DNA of 64,000 bases, taken from positions 3,100,001 through 3,164,000 of the forward strand of contig OZ247430.1 in assembly GCA_965232895.1 (NCBI GenBank). Direction: 5' to 3'. The notes beneath the pieces are model-generated. The model was not told where the DNA came from, made no database searches, and saw only the letters and a list, made by a program, of their open reading frames with translations. Positions 8,016 to 17,063 of this stretch are shown here, one piece after another. Source of the stretch: Bin87 sp965232895 (GTDB lineage Bacteria; Chloroflexota; Dehalococcoidia; Lucifugimonadales; UBA3495). The stretch's first letter is position 1, and each line of letters begins with the position of its first letter. The position numbers and the translations under genes were made by a program.

Positions 8016-8747
8016 TTACCTCGTTGGGATGCGTCCGTCGTCAATCTGATCGGTACTGATAAATGTTACGCGCCGGCAAATTTCGTGGAACGTATCCATG
8101 GCGATCCGGTCGTCGAAATGGTTTTTCCGATATGGCGGCGCAACGATACTGAATTGGATATAGAAATCACGCAGTTCGTTGAATTTGGTTAGCGAGTTCA
8201 GCATATCGGTAGAGAATTCGACCTCGAACATCTCCGCCGGCATATCGCGCCTGTTGAACCAGATGACATCAATCGTTCTCGCCCGGCGCATAAAATGCTG
8301 ATACCCGAAATTGGGCAATCGCGTTGTGCCGCAGACTTCCCCGAGCCTTTGGCTGCCATAGGCACGGTTCCTGTCCTGCGCCGGAACGTAGGTTTCGTAG
8401 CGCCGCCCGTTGCCCATTTCGAGCAGCTTGCCCTGGTAATACCAATGGTTACGTTCGACGACGCCAGGCGGCGCGGCGCCATCTGGCGACAGGCGATAAT
8501 CGTTTTCGTACCTTGCGGCGAGCTCTTCGAGGCAATATAAACCGGGGTTGAGAACGCGGATGTGGTCAGGTGTATTCCGCACGATGCGGCGTACCGTCGC
8601 CTCCGGAGTTTTGGTTCCCCAACCTGCCGCGGCCCCGCCCGGGGCAAGCAGAGCGCGGTTCAGCTGCGACAAAGTCGCCAGGCCGCCCAACTCCTGAAGC
8701 GCAGCTACAACTTGCATCCGTTGAGTTGTCTTGCCTGGGGCGGCCAT
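8016..8747 (-). CDS. Winged-helix protein with nuclease-like C-terminal domain, linked to R-M genes
   Basis: 243-residue protein whose exact family I cannot name. The N-terminal 70 residues (TTQRMQVVAALQELGG, then TPEATVRRIVRNTPDHI) look like a winged helix-turn-helix of the HARE-HTH kind found in restriction and DNA-repair proteins. The C-terminal half has Asp160 in RTIDVIWFN followed by Glu175 and Glu177 in MFEVEFSTD, an arrangement like PD-(D/E)XK relatives in which the lysine is replaced. It lies upstream of the methyltransferase and nuclease on the same strand but behind its own terminator. It could be an accessory or second nuclease of the island. AGGTGA lies 7 bases before the ATG. Confidence 0.6.
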   Translation of the reverse strand: MAAPGKTTQRMQVVAALQELGGLATLSQLNRALLAPGGAAAGWGTKTPEATVRRIVRNTPDHIRVLNPGLYCLEELAARYENDYRLSPDGAAPPGVVERNHWYYQGKLLEMGNGRRYETYVPAQDRNRAYGSQRLGEVCGTTRLPNFGYQHFMRRARTIDVIWFNRRDMPAEMFEVEFSTDMLNSLTKFNELRDFYIQFSIVAPPYRKNHFDDRIAMDTFHEICRRVTFISTDQIDDGRIPTR

Positions 8748-9115
8748 AATCGATCACCTGCGGTGAACCATCCTCACCCCATCATCGGAGTACCAATCGC
8801 CCCATAATGCCAAACGTCCCGGATGCAGGCTGATTACGACCTGAGCCGACCTATGCGCCACCGGTCCAGGTCTGGGTACGCGCCATGTCGATGGTGGTTT
8901 GCACGGTCAAGTTATGGCCGGCCTGGTTCTCCGAACGCGCCAGTTCCCGCCGTCGCCGGGCGCGTTCTGTGTCCACGTCCCGCGTGTCACTGATGCGGTG
9001 GGCCAGATTGAGGAGCCACCCGGCGAATTTCCGGTTGATCCAATGCACCCGGTTGATCCAATGCACCCGGTTGATCCAATGCACGTCGTTGCCAATACGT
9101 CGCCGACAACAATTG
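8748..9115. other. Non-coding stretch with a gene-like remnant and an 18-bp tandem repeat
   Basis: 368 bases between the winged-helix gene and aroC. A minus-strand frame (8851-9084, about 77 codons) starts inside the tandem repeat and has a plausible helical, charged sequence (ERARRRRELARSENQ), so it may be the tail of a broken gene; no family recognised. A lone CTGGGTACGCG at 8873 resembles one end of the interspersed elements without a partner. Confidence 0.4.
9033..9084. repeat. 18-bp tandem repeat, three copies
   Basis: The unit GGTTGATCCAATGCACCC occurs at 9033-9050 and 9051-9068, with a 16-base third copy at 9069-9084. Its reverse complement resembles the GCACCGGATGAACAGG units near 25.66 and 38.5 kb, suggesting a related repeat family. 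Confidence 0.9.
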
Positions 9116-10303
9116 TCAGCTATAGCGCAGGCGGGGGCCCACGGTGGCCTGGTAGCCCTCGAAGTTACGACGGGTTTCGGAGATGCTGTCGCCGCCGAAC
9201 TTCTCCATGAAGGCGTCGGCCAGGACCAGGGCGACCATGGCCTCGCCGATGACCCCCGCCGGCGGGGCCTGACACACGTCGCTGCGTTCGAAATGGGCCT
9301 GCACCGGCTCGCCGGTATCCAGATCTACCGACGGGAGCGGATTGTGCAAGGTGGCGATGGGCTTGATTCCGAAACGGGCCACCAGGGGCGGACCGCTGGT
9401 CATACCGCCTTCGGTACCGCCGGCGCGATTGGTCTTGCGCTGCCAGGGATGGTCAGGGTCGGTGACGGGCTCGATGACATCCTGGAACTCGGAACCCCAG
9501 GCGTCCATCAACTCCCAGCCGGGGCCAATGCTCACCGCCTTGACGGCGTTGATGCTCATCAGGGCCTGGGCGATCTTGGCGTCGATCTTGCGGTCCCAGT
9601 GAACATGGGATCCAAGACCGATGGGCACATTTTCCGCGATCACTTCCACCGTACCGCCCACGGTGTCGCCGGCGTCGCGCGCGGCGTCCACCTCGGCCAT
9701 CATCTTCTCGGCGGCGGCGTTGTCGGCGCAGTGGACCGGGGATTCTTCCACGGCCTCCCAATCGATGGCTTCGTGCTCCGGAGGGTCGGCGTGAACGCGG
9801 CCGATGGAGATGACATGGCTGTGCAGCTTGATGCCGAACTCCTCCAGCAGGCGCATGGCCACGGCTCCGGCAGCCACCCGTCCGGCGGTCTCGCGGGCGG
9901 AGGCGCGCTCCAGGGAGTTGCGCACATCGTGGAAGCCGTACTTCATCGCCCCCGGGAGATCCGCGTGACCGGGACGGATGCGAGTGACCCGACGGTTGCG
10001 GCCTTCCTGGGACGGGTTTTCGATGTACTCGACCGCCATGGCGTCCTGCCAATTGACCCAGTCCCGGTTCTCCAAAAGCATCCCAATGGGGCTGCCCAGG
10101 GTGTAGCCGTGGCGAACGCCGGTCTGGATGTGGGCGTGGTCGCGTTCGATCTGCTGACGCCCGCCACGACCGTAACCGCGCTGGCGCCGTCCCAGGTGGT
10201 GGGCAATGTAGTCTTCATCCAACGGCAGGTAGGCCGGCACGCCTTCGACGATAATCATCAGGCCCTGGCCGTGGGATTCGCCCGCCGTAAACCAACGTAT
10301 CAT
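9116..10303 (-). CDS. aroC: Chorismate synthase
   Basis: Converts 5-enolpyruvylshikimate-3-phosphate to chorismate, the last shared step of aromatic amino acid and folate synthesis, using reduced FMN. 395 residues, typical length. The N-terminus carries the family signature GESHG (residues 8-12), followed by RRQRGYGRGGRQQIE, the basic phosphate/flavin-binding region. GGAGGG lies 11 bases before the ATG. It starts 25 bases after the end of aroE, so the two shikimate genes form an operon. The product links to the folK/folP genes elsewhere in this window through chorismate-derived p-aminobenzoate. Confidence 0.97.
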   Translation of the reverse strand: MIRWFTAGESHGQGLMIIVEGVPAYLPLDEDYIAHHLGRRQRGYGRGGRQQIERDHAHIQTGVRHGYTLGSPIGMLLENRDWVNWQDAMAVEYIENPSQEGRNRRVTRIRPGHADLPGAMKYGFHDVRNSLERASARETAGRVAAGAVAMRLLEEFGIKLHSHVISIGRVHADPPEHEAIDWEAVEESPVHCADNAAAEKMMAEVDAARDAGDTVGGTVEVIAENVPIGLGSHVHWDRKIDAKIAQALMSINAVKAVSIGPGWELMDAWGSEFQDVIEPVTDPDHPWQRKTNRAGGTEGGMTSGPPLVARFGIKPIATLHNPLPSVDLDTGEPVQAHFERSDVCQAPPAGVIGEAMVALVLADAFMEKFGGDSISETRRNFEGYQATVGPRLRYS

Positions 10304-10328
10304 CGAGTCTTGCCCTCCGGAAGTGGGG

Positions 10329-11201
10329 TTATCGTGCCTGGGCTTCGCGTTCTCGCATCGCCGCCATCGCCGCGTCCATCATCACGGCAACGGGCGCGGG
10401 CCTTTCCAGCCACAGTTCAAAGGATGCGGCGCCCTGGTACACCAGCATGGAAATGCCGCCCAGAGTCGGGGCCCCGATTGAGTGGGCCTCCCTGATCAGC
10501 GGGGTCAGCATCGGATTATACACGAGGTCATAGACCAGGGCTGACTGAGGTATTTGCGACGCCCGCAGAGGTGATGCGGTCTCATCAGGCCCGTGATACA
10601 TACCCAGCGAGGTGCAGTTGACGATCAGATCGACCTCACCGGAGACGCCGTGGGACCGGAGCGCGCTCAACTCGAGCGCCCGCGCGGGCACGCCGCGGTT
10701 GGCGGCCAGTTCGGCCAAGGCTTCGGCCCGCTCCAGGGTCCGGTTCGCGATGACGAGCTCGGCGACGCCGGCCCGGAGCAGCGCTTGCGCCACGCCGCGG
10801 GCGGATCCTCCGGCTCCCAGGATCACAGCCTGCTTGCCGGCGGGATCGAGTCCTCCCGACTCGCGGAGCGCGCGGAGGAAACCGTAGCCGTCGGTGTTGT
10901 AGCCGGTGAGCCGGCCATTGCGATTGACTATCGTGTTGACCGCTCCCGCTTCCGCTGCCCACTCGTCGATCTCGTCCAGGAACGGCATGACCGCTTCTTT
11001 ATGGGGCACGGTAACGTTGATGCCGCGCACCACATCGGAACGCAGGGACGCGACGAAATCCGCCACCAGGTCGGGATGCACCTCGTAGGCCAGGTATCGG
11101 TGATCGATAGACAGATGATCCAGCCCGACCTGCTGGAACCGGGGAGAAATGGAATGGCCGATGGGATGGCCGATGATGCCCAGAGCCGAGTTAATCTTCA
11201 T
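10329..11201 (-). CDS. aroE: Shikimate dehydrogenase
   Basis: NADP-dependent reduction of 3-dehydroshikimate to shikimate. The ATG at 11201 gives 290 residues starting MKINSALGIIGHP. The longer frame is rejected because its first codons lie inside the terminator hairpin of the upstream gene. Substrate-binding marks: HSISP (16-20), NVTVPHK with catalytic Lys68, NTDG (102-105); the nucleotide-binding loop is GAGGSARG (129-136). First gene of the aroE-aroC pair. No clear Shine-Dalgarno sequence is visible. Confidence 0.96.
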   Translation of the reverse strand: MKINSALGIIGHPIGHSISPRFQQVGLDHLSIDHRYLAYEVHPDLVADFVASLRSDVVRGINVTVPHKEAVMPFLDEIDEWAAEAGAVNTIVNRNGRLTGYNTDGYGFLRALRESGGLDPAGKQAVILGAGGSARGVAQALLRAGVAELVIANRTLERAEALAELAANRGVPARALELSALRSHGVSGEVDLIVNCTSLGMYHGPDETASPLRASQIPQSALVYDLVYNPMLTPLIREAHSIGAPTLGGISMLVYQGAASFELWLERPAPVAVMMDAAMAAMREREAQAR

Positions 11202-11268
11202 GCGGAGCAGCGGAAAGCACTGGTTGAGAACAGTTGAGGGACGCGCGAGATTGTACCAGACAACAGAA

Positions 11269-11297
11269 AGCCCCGAAGGCATTTTACCTTCGGGGCT
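11269..11297 (-). terminator. Terminator of the Thr/Pro-rich lipoprotein gene
   Basis: Eleven-base stem (11269-11279 with 11287-11297, AGCCCCGAAGG and its complement) with a 7-base loop; on the minus strand TTCTGTTGT follows. It lies just after the lipoprotein stop codon and before aroE. Confidence 0.7.
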
Positions 11298-11315
11298 GAG
11301 CGGCGTCGCTGAGCG

Positions 11316-11981
11316 CTAGTTGATCATCAAATTGCGGATCTCACGGCAACCGCTGGTGGTCCGGGGCGTATCTACTCCAGTGTCGATACCGCCGATGAAG
11401 ATGTCAAAAACCTGGTCGAACACAGTGATCGAAAGCTGGTACACGCCATCTCCGCCGGACCGAGTGTTCGCTACGATGTCTCCGCTGCCGTCTTTGCTGA
11501 CGGCCAGAACCGGAGCGTTTCCGACTGGTCCACCACCGTCAGTAACCTTGCCAGCCACGGCGCACGGTATCTGGCTGGCGGGGTTGCCGGAGGGTGTAGA
11601 TGTAGGAACCGGGGTGCTGGTCGGCTCGGGCGTGCTGGTTGGTTCGGGCGTGCTGGTCGGCTCAGGAGTAGGAGTGGGAGCCGGCGCCGGTACCGGAGTG
11701 TCGGTGGGGCGCGCCGCTTCGGTGGCCGTGATCATGGCGGCCACCGTGGCCTGGATATCGGGCGTCGGTTCAGGAGTCGGAGGCTCCGGCGTATTGGTAG
11801 GAGGTATGGGGGTTTCGGTGGGCACCGCGGCGGCAACGGCAGCGGAAATGGTGGCCGCAAGATCCGGCGCCGGGGTAGGTTCGGGTTCTTCTCCCCCTCC
11901 AAAGAAACAGCCGGTGGTGGCGGCGACGACAAGTACGGCGATTACACCTAAAATCGAAACACGAGCGACTTTGCACGACAT
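11316..11981 (-). CDS. Lipoprotein with Thr/Pro-rich linker
   Basis: 221 residues. A signal peptide ends in the lipobox VAATTGC, with Cys25 as the lipidated residue. A long disordered linker follows, rich in TPEPTP and including three 18-bp DNA repeats that encode PTSTPE (about nt 11619-11672). The C-terminal 80 residues form a small beta domain (CAVAGKVTDGGGPVGNAPV...) like carboxypeptidase-regulatory or Ig-type modules, with two cysteines that may pair. Such proline/threonine spacers are common in Chloroflexota surface proteins. Probable cell-surface protein of unknown ligand. AGGAGA precedes the ATG and a terminator follows, so it is monocistronic. Confidence 0.8.
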   Translation of the reverse strand: MSCKVARVSILGVIAVLVVAATTGCFFGGGEEPEPTPAPDLAATISAAVAAAVPTETPIPPTNTPEPPTPEPTPDIQATVAAMITATEAARPTDTPVPAPAPTPTPEPTSTPEPTSTPEPTSTPVPTSTPSGNPASQIPCAVAGKVTDGGGPVGNAPVLAVSKDGSGDIVANTRSGGDGVYQLSITVFDQVFDIFIGGIDTGVDTPRTTSGCREIRNLMIN

Positions 11982-12085
11982 CTAGGGTCTCCTGCTCACG
12001 GGCGATATAGATCAACGAGGGACATTCTGCCAGTTCGGGACTCTCATTGCTCCAAGCGCCGCGTGCGGATTATGGCAATCTTGGG

Positions 12086-14803
12086 CTACACGCCAAGCTG
12101 AGCGATGATGTCCTCGATACGCTGACGCTCCTCGGTCAGCGAGCGCAGGCGTTGGCGTTCATTTTCAACCACCTCAGGGCGGGCTTTGGCAACGAAGTTG
12201 GGATTTGCCAGCAGCTGTTCCTTGCGTGTTGCGTCCTGACGCTTGGATTCCAGCTCGCGGAGCAACCGGTCGGACTCGGCGTGGAGGTCCACTCCTGCAA
12301 GGGGCAGACGCACCACCAGCGGATTGATCACCAGGCTGACACCTGACATGGCATCAGATTCGCCGGCGTCCAACACCCGCAGCGGTTCCACACGGGCCAG
12401 GGCACAAATCACCTCCTGCTCTTCCTCTACGACCGACCGCATGCCGTTGGTTTCAATCGCGGCCTCCAATTTCCGGGACGCGGGGATGCGCAATTGGGCG
12501 CGCATGTTGCGCACCGCCCGCACCGTCTGCATCACGATGTCCACGTCAGCCTCGGCGTCGGGGGCCGAGCGCGGCGCATCGGCCTGGGGATATGGGGACA
12601 CCATGATGGACGCGGGGAGCCCGGCATCCGGCGCGGGTAGGCGCGTGGTGAGGTTCTGCCAGATCTCCTCGGTGACGAAGGGCATGAACGGGTGCAGGAG
12701 GCGGAGCAAGCGCTCCAGGACATGCACCAAAGTCGTCGCGGCCGCGGTTGCGTCGACCGAGTCGGCGACCCGGAGCCGCACCTTGGCCATCTCGATATAC
12801 CAGTCGCAGAAATCGTTCCACGCAAAGTCGTAGATCTTCTGCTGGGCCTCGCCCAGTTCAAACGTGCCCAGCCCCTGGTTCACGGTGGCGGTGAGTTCAT
12901 CCAGGCGGCTCACGATCCAGCGGTCCTCGCGGTGCGTCGGAGCCGGAAGGTGGTACCAGTCGCCCAGATCGCCCTGGCCCGAACCTTCCCGGGCTTCGAT
13001 GACGCTGATCACGTAACGCGCGGCGTTCCAGATCTTGTTGGCGAAGTTGCGCGCCGATTCCAGCTTTTCGTCGCCGAGGCGCAGGTTGTTCCCGGGCGCG
13101 GTGCCAGTGGTCAGCGCGAACCGCAGCGCGTCGGTGCCGTACTGCTCCAGCAGGTCCAGCGGGTCCAGGGTGTTGCCACGGGTCTTGCTCATCTTCTGGC
13201 CCTCGGCATCGAGAACCATGCCGTGCAGGTACACCGACCGGAACGGAACGTCGCCCGTATTCTCGATGCCCAGCATGATCATGCGGGCGACCCAAAAGAA
13301 CAGGATGTCGTAGCCTGTTTCCAGCACCGAGTTGGGGTAGAAGTATTCAAGGTCCGCCGATTCCGCATCCGGCCATCCCAGGGTCGAATGGGGCCACAGG
13401 CCGCTGCTGAACCAGGTATCCAGTACGTCGCTTTCCTGTTCGATGTCCGCGCTGCCGCACTTGGGGCACGCCGCCGGATCGTCGACGAGAGCGGAGTGAT
13501 CGTCGCAAGCGCCGCAGTACCAGACCGGGATACGGTGGCCCCACCAAAGCTGCCGGCTGATGCACCAGTCGCGGATGTTCTCCAGCCAGTTCAGGTAGAC
13601 GCGGGAGAACCGGTCCGGCACGATTTCAATGTCCTGATTGACCACGGCGGCGTAGGCGTTGCCGGCGATGGTGCCCGGCTGGTCATGCTTGCCCACGTTA
13701 AGGAACCACTGCAGGCTGATGAGCGGTTCCACGACTTCGTTGCACCGTTGGCAATGACCCACGGAGTGGTGGTAGTCCTCCACCCCTTCCAGCGCCCCGA
13801 TGGTCTCAAGCTCTTCCACCACAGCGGCGCGTGCGGCGAATCGCTCGATGCCGGCGTATTTAGGGCCAGCCTCATCGGTCATGCAACCGTCAAAGCCGAT
13901 GACGGTGATTATGGGCAGGTTATGTCGTTCTCCGATTTCGAAGTCGACGATATCGTGGCCAGGGGTGACCTTCAGCGCGCCGGTCCCGAACTCCATCTCG
14001 ATGGCGGTGTCGCCAACCACCGGGATCTGCCGACCCACGATGGGCAGGGTGACCGTGCCGCCGATCTTGCCAGCGTACCGCTCGTCCTCGGGATGAACGG
14101 CGACGCCGGTGTCGCCCAGCATGGACTCGGGCCGGGTCGTCGCCACGGTGACGCCGTCGGCGGGATTGTCCGCGGAGGGATAGCGGATGTGGTAAAGCTT
14201 GCCGTCCTGCTCCTCGTAATCGACCTCGAGGTCAGACAGTGCGGTGGCGCACCGTGGGCACCAGTTGATGATGCGTTCGTGGCGGTAGATCAGCCCCTTG
14301 TTGAACAGGCTCACAAAGGTGGTGCGCACGGCGTGAACCGGCCCGGGATCCAGGGTGAACCGCAGGCGGGACCAGTCGCAGGAGGCTCCCAGCCGGCGGT
14401 GCTGCTCGTCGATGGTGTTCCCGTAGAGGCGCACCCACTCCCAGACCCGTTCCTCGAACTTGTCCCGACCCAAATCGTGCCGACTGGTGCCTTCCGCAGC
14501 CAGGGCGCGTTCGACCACCCACTGGGTGGCGATGCCAGCGTGGTCCTTGCCGGGCAGCCACAGGGTGGGATCACCGCACATCCGGTGCCAGCGGGCCAGC
14601 GAGTCCTGGAGGCTGGCGGTGAGAGCATGGCCCAGGTGCAACTCCCCCGTGACGTTGGGCGGAGGCATCACCACGCAGAAAGGCTGGCGATCGGGATCGA
14701 GCCTCGGTACGAAATATCCGGCGTCCCACCAGGTCTGATAAATGCGCTGTTCGACCGAGGCGGCATCATAAGCACGGGGCATGGCGGAAGCAGAGGCAGT
14801 CAT
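12086..14803 (-). CDS. valS: Valyl-tRNA synthetase
   Basis: Class I aminoacyl-tRNA synthetase charging tRNA-Val. About 905 residues from the ATG at 14803, normal for bacterial ValRS; a TTG five codons upstream is less likely because GGGACGG sits just before the ATG. The HIGH-type motif is HLGH (56-59, in PPPNVTGELHLGHAL) and KMSKT is at 537-541. Between them lies the editing domain (TTRPESMLGDTGVAVHP) and zinc-type cysteine pairs (WCPRC, WYCGAC, CPKCG). The C-terminus ends in the usual coiled-coil arm (residues after about 835). No T-box leader was found in the upstream 290 bases. Confidence 0.97.
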   Translation of the reverse strand: MTASASAMPRAYDAASVEQRIYQTWWDAGYFVPRLDPDRQPFCVVMPPPNVTGELHLGHALTASLQDSLARWHRMCGDPTLWLPGKDHAGIATQWVVERALAAEGTSRHDLGRDKFEERVWEWVRLYGNTIDEQHRRLGASCDWSRLRFTLDPGPVHAVRTTFVSLFNKGLIYRHERIINWCPRCATALSDLEVDYEEQDGKLYHIRYPSADNPADGVTVATTRPESMLGDTGVAVHPEDERYAGKIGGTVTLPIVGRQIPVVGDTAIEMEFGTGALKVTPGHDIVDFEIGERHNLPIITVIGFDGCMTDEAGPKYAGIERFAARAAVVEELETIGALEGVEDYHHSVGHCQRCNEVVEPLISLQWFLNVGKHDQPGTIAGNAYAAVVNQDIEIVPDRFSRVYLNWLENIRDWCISRQLWWGHRIPVWYCGACDDHSALVDDPAACPKCGSADIEQESDVLDTWFSSGLWPHSTLGWPDAESADLEYFYPNSVLETGYDILFFWVARMIMLGIENTGDVPFRSVYLHGMVLDAEGQKMSKTRGNTLDPLDLLEQYGTDALRFALTTGTAPGNNLRLGDEKLESARNFANKIWNAARYVISVIEAREGSGQGDLGDWYHLPAPTHREDRWIVSRLDELTATVNQGLGTFELGEAQQKIYDFAWNDFCDWYIEMAKVRLRVADSVDATAAATTLVHVLERLLRLLHPFMPFVTEEIWQNLTTRLPAPDAGLPASIMVSPYPQADAPRSAPDAEADVDIVMQTVRAVRNMRAQLRIPASRKLEAAIETNGMRSVVEEEQEVICALARVEPLRVLDAGESDAMSGVSLVINPLVVRLPLAGVDLHAESDRLLRELESKRQDATRKEQLLANPNFVAKARPEVVENERQRLRSLTEERQRIEDIIAQLGV

Positions 14804-15093
14804 CGTACCGTCCCACAAATGTGCGCCAGCGAGGAAGCTTACGCTACCTCATCCAGCGACGCGTAGATTGTTGAAAATCTTTCAAAAAATGGTAGCACCG
14901 GGCAATCGGCATTGTCCACACGCGGACGCCTGCTTACGGCATCGCTTCAGGGCTCGCCGCAACCCCTATCTGACGGGCCTGGCAGCGATTGTCTTGCGGA
15001 CGCCCGGGTCCGTCTCACCGGTCCGAGCCGCGAGGGTCTCCCGAATAGCGGACAGGTGCAACCGAAACTGGCGCCCGTCCAGGGGTAAGCCGT

Positions 15094-15978
15094 CTAGCCC
15101 GCTCGCCGCAGCCTGGGGTCGAGGTAGTCGCGCAGCCAGTCGCCAAAGAAGTTGAACGCCATCACGACCACCGTGATCACCAGGCCGGGGAACAGTGCGA
15201 TCCACCACGCCTGGGTCAGGAATTCGCGTCCTTCCGCGACCAGGATGCCCCACGCCGGATCGCCGGGGGCGAGGCCAAGGCCGAGGAAGCTCAGCGAGGC
15301 TTCCAGCAGGATGACCTGGCCAATGCTGACGCTGGTCAGCACCATCAGGGTGTTGATGACGTTGGGGAACAGATGGCGCCACACGATCATTCCGGGCGAA
15401 ACCCCGTAGATCTGCGCCAGCACCACGAAGTCCCGGTCGCGGATGGCGAGGACTTCACCTCGAATCATGCGCGCGAACCGGGCCCATTGGGTGGCGGCGA
15501 TGGCGATCATGACGTTCCACACACCGGTTCCCAGGTAGGTCACGATCAACAACGCCACCAGAATTGATGGAAATCCTAATACCGCGTCGGTGATGCGCAT
15601 CAGCACTGAGTCGGCCCACCGGCCGGAGTAGCCGGACACCAGCCCCACGATGGTGCCGGCGACAATGGCTACAATCATTGACGGGGCGGTCACCTGGAGC
15701 ATCGTCCGGGCGCCGAAGATCAGGCGGCTAAGCATGTCCTTGCCCAGCCGGTCGGTGCCCAGCACATGCTCGCTGCTGGCGAAGGGCGGCTGGAGTTTGT
15801 TGCGCACGTCGTTGGTGCGCGGGTCGTGAGGGGCGACTAAGTTGGCGAAGGCCGCGCAGAATACGATGATCAGCAGGATCGCGATAGTAACCCACGGCAA
15901 TCGTGCGTCCTTGACGCGCTGCGCCAGGGAGACGGGAGCGCGCTCTTCAAGAACCAGCGCTGGAGTTTCTGCAGCCAA
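15094..15978 (-). CDS. Peptide/nickel-type ABC transporter permease (DppC-like)
   Basis: 294-residue inner-membrane permease with about six transmembrane helices. An N-terminal OppC-type segment (WVTIAILLIIVFCAAFANLVAP) is followed by the periplasmic loop HVLGTDRLGKDMLSRLIFG typical of DppC/OppC. The cytoplasmic EAA-type loop (about GVSPGMIVWRHLFPN) contacts the ATPase subunits. Last gene of a three-gene operon (receptor, DppB-like, DppC-like). The ATPase genes are not in this window, so a shared ATPase or a distant gene must complete the importer. Probable substrate class is oligopeptides or similar polar solutes. Confidence 0.92.
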   Translation of the reverse strand: MAAETPALVLEERAPVSLAQRVKDARLPWVTIAILLIIVFCAAFANLVAPHDPRTNDVRNKLQPPFASSEHVLGTDRLGKDMLSRLIFGARTMLQVTAPSMIVAIVAGTIVGLVSGYSGRWADSVLMRITDAVLGFPSILVALLIVTYLGTGVWNVMIAIAATQWARFARMIRGEVLAIRDRDFVVLAQIYGVSPGMIVWRHLFPNVINTLMVLTSVSIGQVILLEASLSFLGLGLAPGDPAWGILVAEGREFLTQAWWIALFPGLVITVVVMAFNFFGDWLRDYLDPRLRRAG

Positions 15979-16001
15979 GGTTGCCCTCCCGGTGGAGATT
16001 G

Positions 16002-16967
16002 CTAGTTCATCCGAACCCGAGGGTCGGCGTAACCGTAGAGAATATCAACGACCAGCGCGGTCAGGATGTAGGCCGCGCCCGAGACCATGATTGCTCCCTC
16101 AACCTGAGGGAAGTTGTTGGAAAGCACGCCCTCCAGCAGCATGAGGCCGACGCCGGGCCAGGCAAACACCACCTCAACGACAACCGATCCGTTGAGGAGA
16201 CCAGCTAGGCTGATGCCGCCGAAGGTGATGACCGGTATGAGCGCGTTGCGCGCAGCGTGCTTCCAGATGACGACCCGGTCGCTCATTCCCTTCACCTGGG
16301 CGAACTTTACGTAGTCGCTGTCCAGGACTTCCAGCATTGCCGACCGGGCCAAGCGCATGATGGCGGCGATGATGGCCAGCGCCAGCACGAAGGCGGGCAA
16401 GATCAGGTGGGCCAGCATGTCCGGAATCTGCGACCATGATGGGAACCATCCGGTCATATCGCCTCTGCCGAAAGCCGGCAACCACCCCCAATACCCCGCG
16501 AACAGAATGATGAGCATGATGGCCACCCAAAACTGGGGCGCCGCCATGCCGAATATCGCGAAGGCTTTGCACACCCGGTCCAGGATGGTATCCCGTTTCA
16601 CCGCCGAAATAATCCCCAGCGGCACGCCGATGCCTATGGCCAGGATCGTCGCCGTGACCGCCAGATGCACAGTAGCCGGGATGCGTTCCAGCAATATTTC
16701 CTGCACCGGCCGGCGGGCCGTAAACGACTGGCCGAAGTCCAGGCGGGCCGCCTTGATCAGGAAGTTCCAATACTGGACGATGAACGGCTTATCCAGGCCG
16801 TAGGCGGCCTTCTGCGCCTCGTACACCGACTCATCGTGTTCCGCGGAGATGGGCAAGAGGAACCGGGCTGGATCCCCAGTCAGATGCACACTGCCGAATA
16901 CGACAAAGCTGAGGGCGATCAAGGTGAGCAATCCCTCGCCAATGCGTCGCACGATGTATGTGGTCAT
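16002..16967 (-). CDS. Peptide/nickel-type ABC transporter permease (DppB-like)
   Basis: 321-residue permease partner of the gene that follows it 23 bases downstream. The N-terminus (MTTYIVRRIGEGLLTLIALS) is the classic DppB/OppB start. Residues 25-60 hold the periplasmic loop before FIVQYWNFLIKAARLDFGQS, and the EAA-like loop VKGMSDRVVIWKHAARNALIP lies in the C-terminal half. It forms the transmembrane channel together with the DppC-like subunit and receives substrate from the lipoprotein encoded upstream. Substrate not determinable from the permease. Confidence 0.93.
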   Translation of the reverse strand: MTTYIVRRIGEGLLTLIALSFVVFGSVHLTGDPARFLLPISAEHDESVYEAQKAAYGLDKPFIVQYWNFLIKAARLDFGQSFTARRPVQEILLERIPATVHLAVTATILAIGIGVPLGIISAVKRDTILDRVCKAFAIFGMAAPQFWVAIMLIILFAGYWGWLPAFGRGDMTGWFPSWSQIPDMLAHLILPAFVLALAIIAAIMRLARSAMLEVLDSDYVKFAQVKGMSDRVVIWKHAARNALIPVITFGGISLAGLLNGSVVVEVVFAWPGVGLMLLEGVLSNNFPQVEGAIMVSGAAYILTALVVDILYGYADPRVRMN

Positions 16968-17063
16968 AAACCTAACCTGACAAACGATTTACTAGTCTTT
17001 GAGCGGCCGGCGCCTATCCGTATTTTGGGATGACGCCGACCGCTCGGGTGCACCGGATATGGC

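Noticed and set aside
8885..10495. 536-codon open frame antisense to aroC and aroE
   Set aside because: Antisense to well-identified enzymes and starting in repeat DNA; low-complexity composition typical of shadow frames.
11619..11672. Repeat as a mobile element
   Set aside because: The 18-bp repeats are in-frame codons of the PTSTPE linker of a lipoprotein, a normal low-complexity spacer.
12692..14866. 724-codon frame antisense to valS
   Set aside because: Valyl-tRNA synthetase is unmistakable on the other strand.
14804..15093. Possible T-box riboswitch before valS
   Set aside because: The conserved T-box sequence (complement of AGGGTGGNACCGCG) is absent from the leader.
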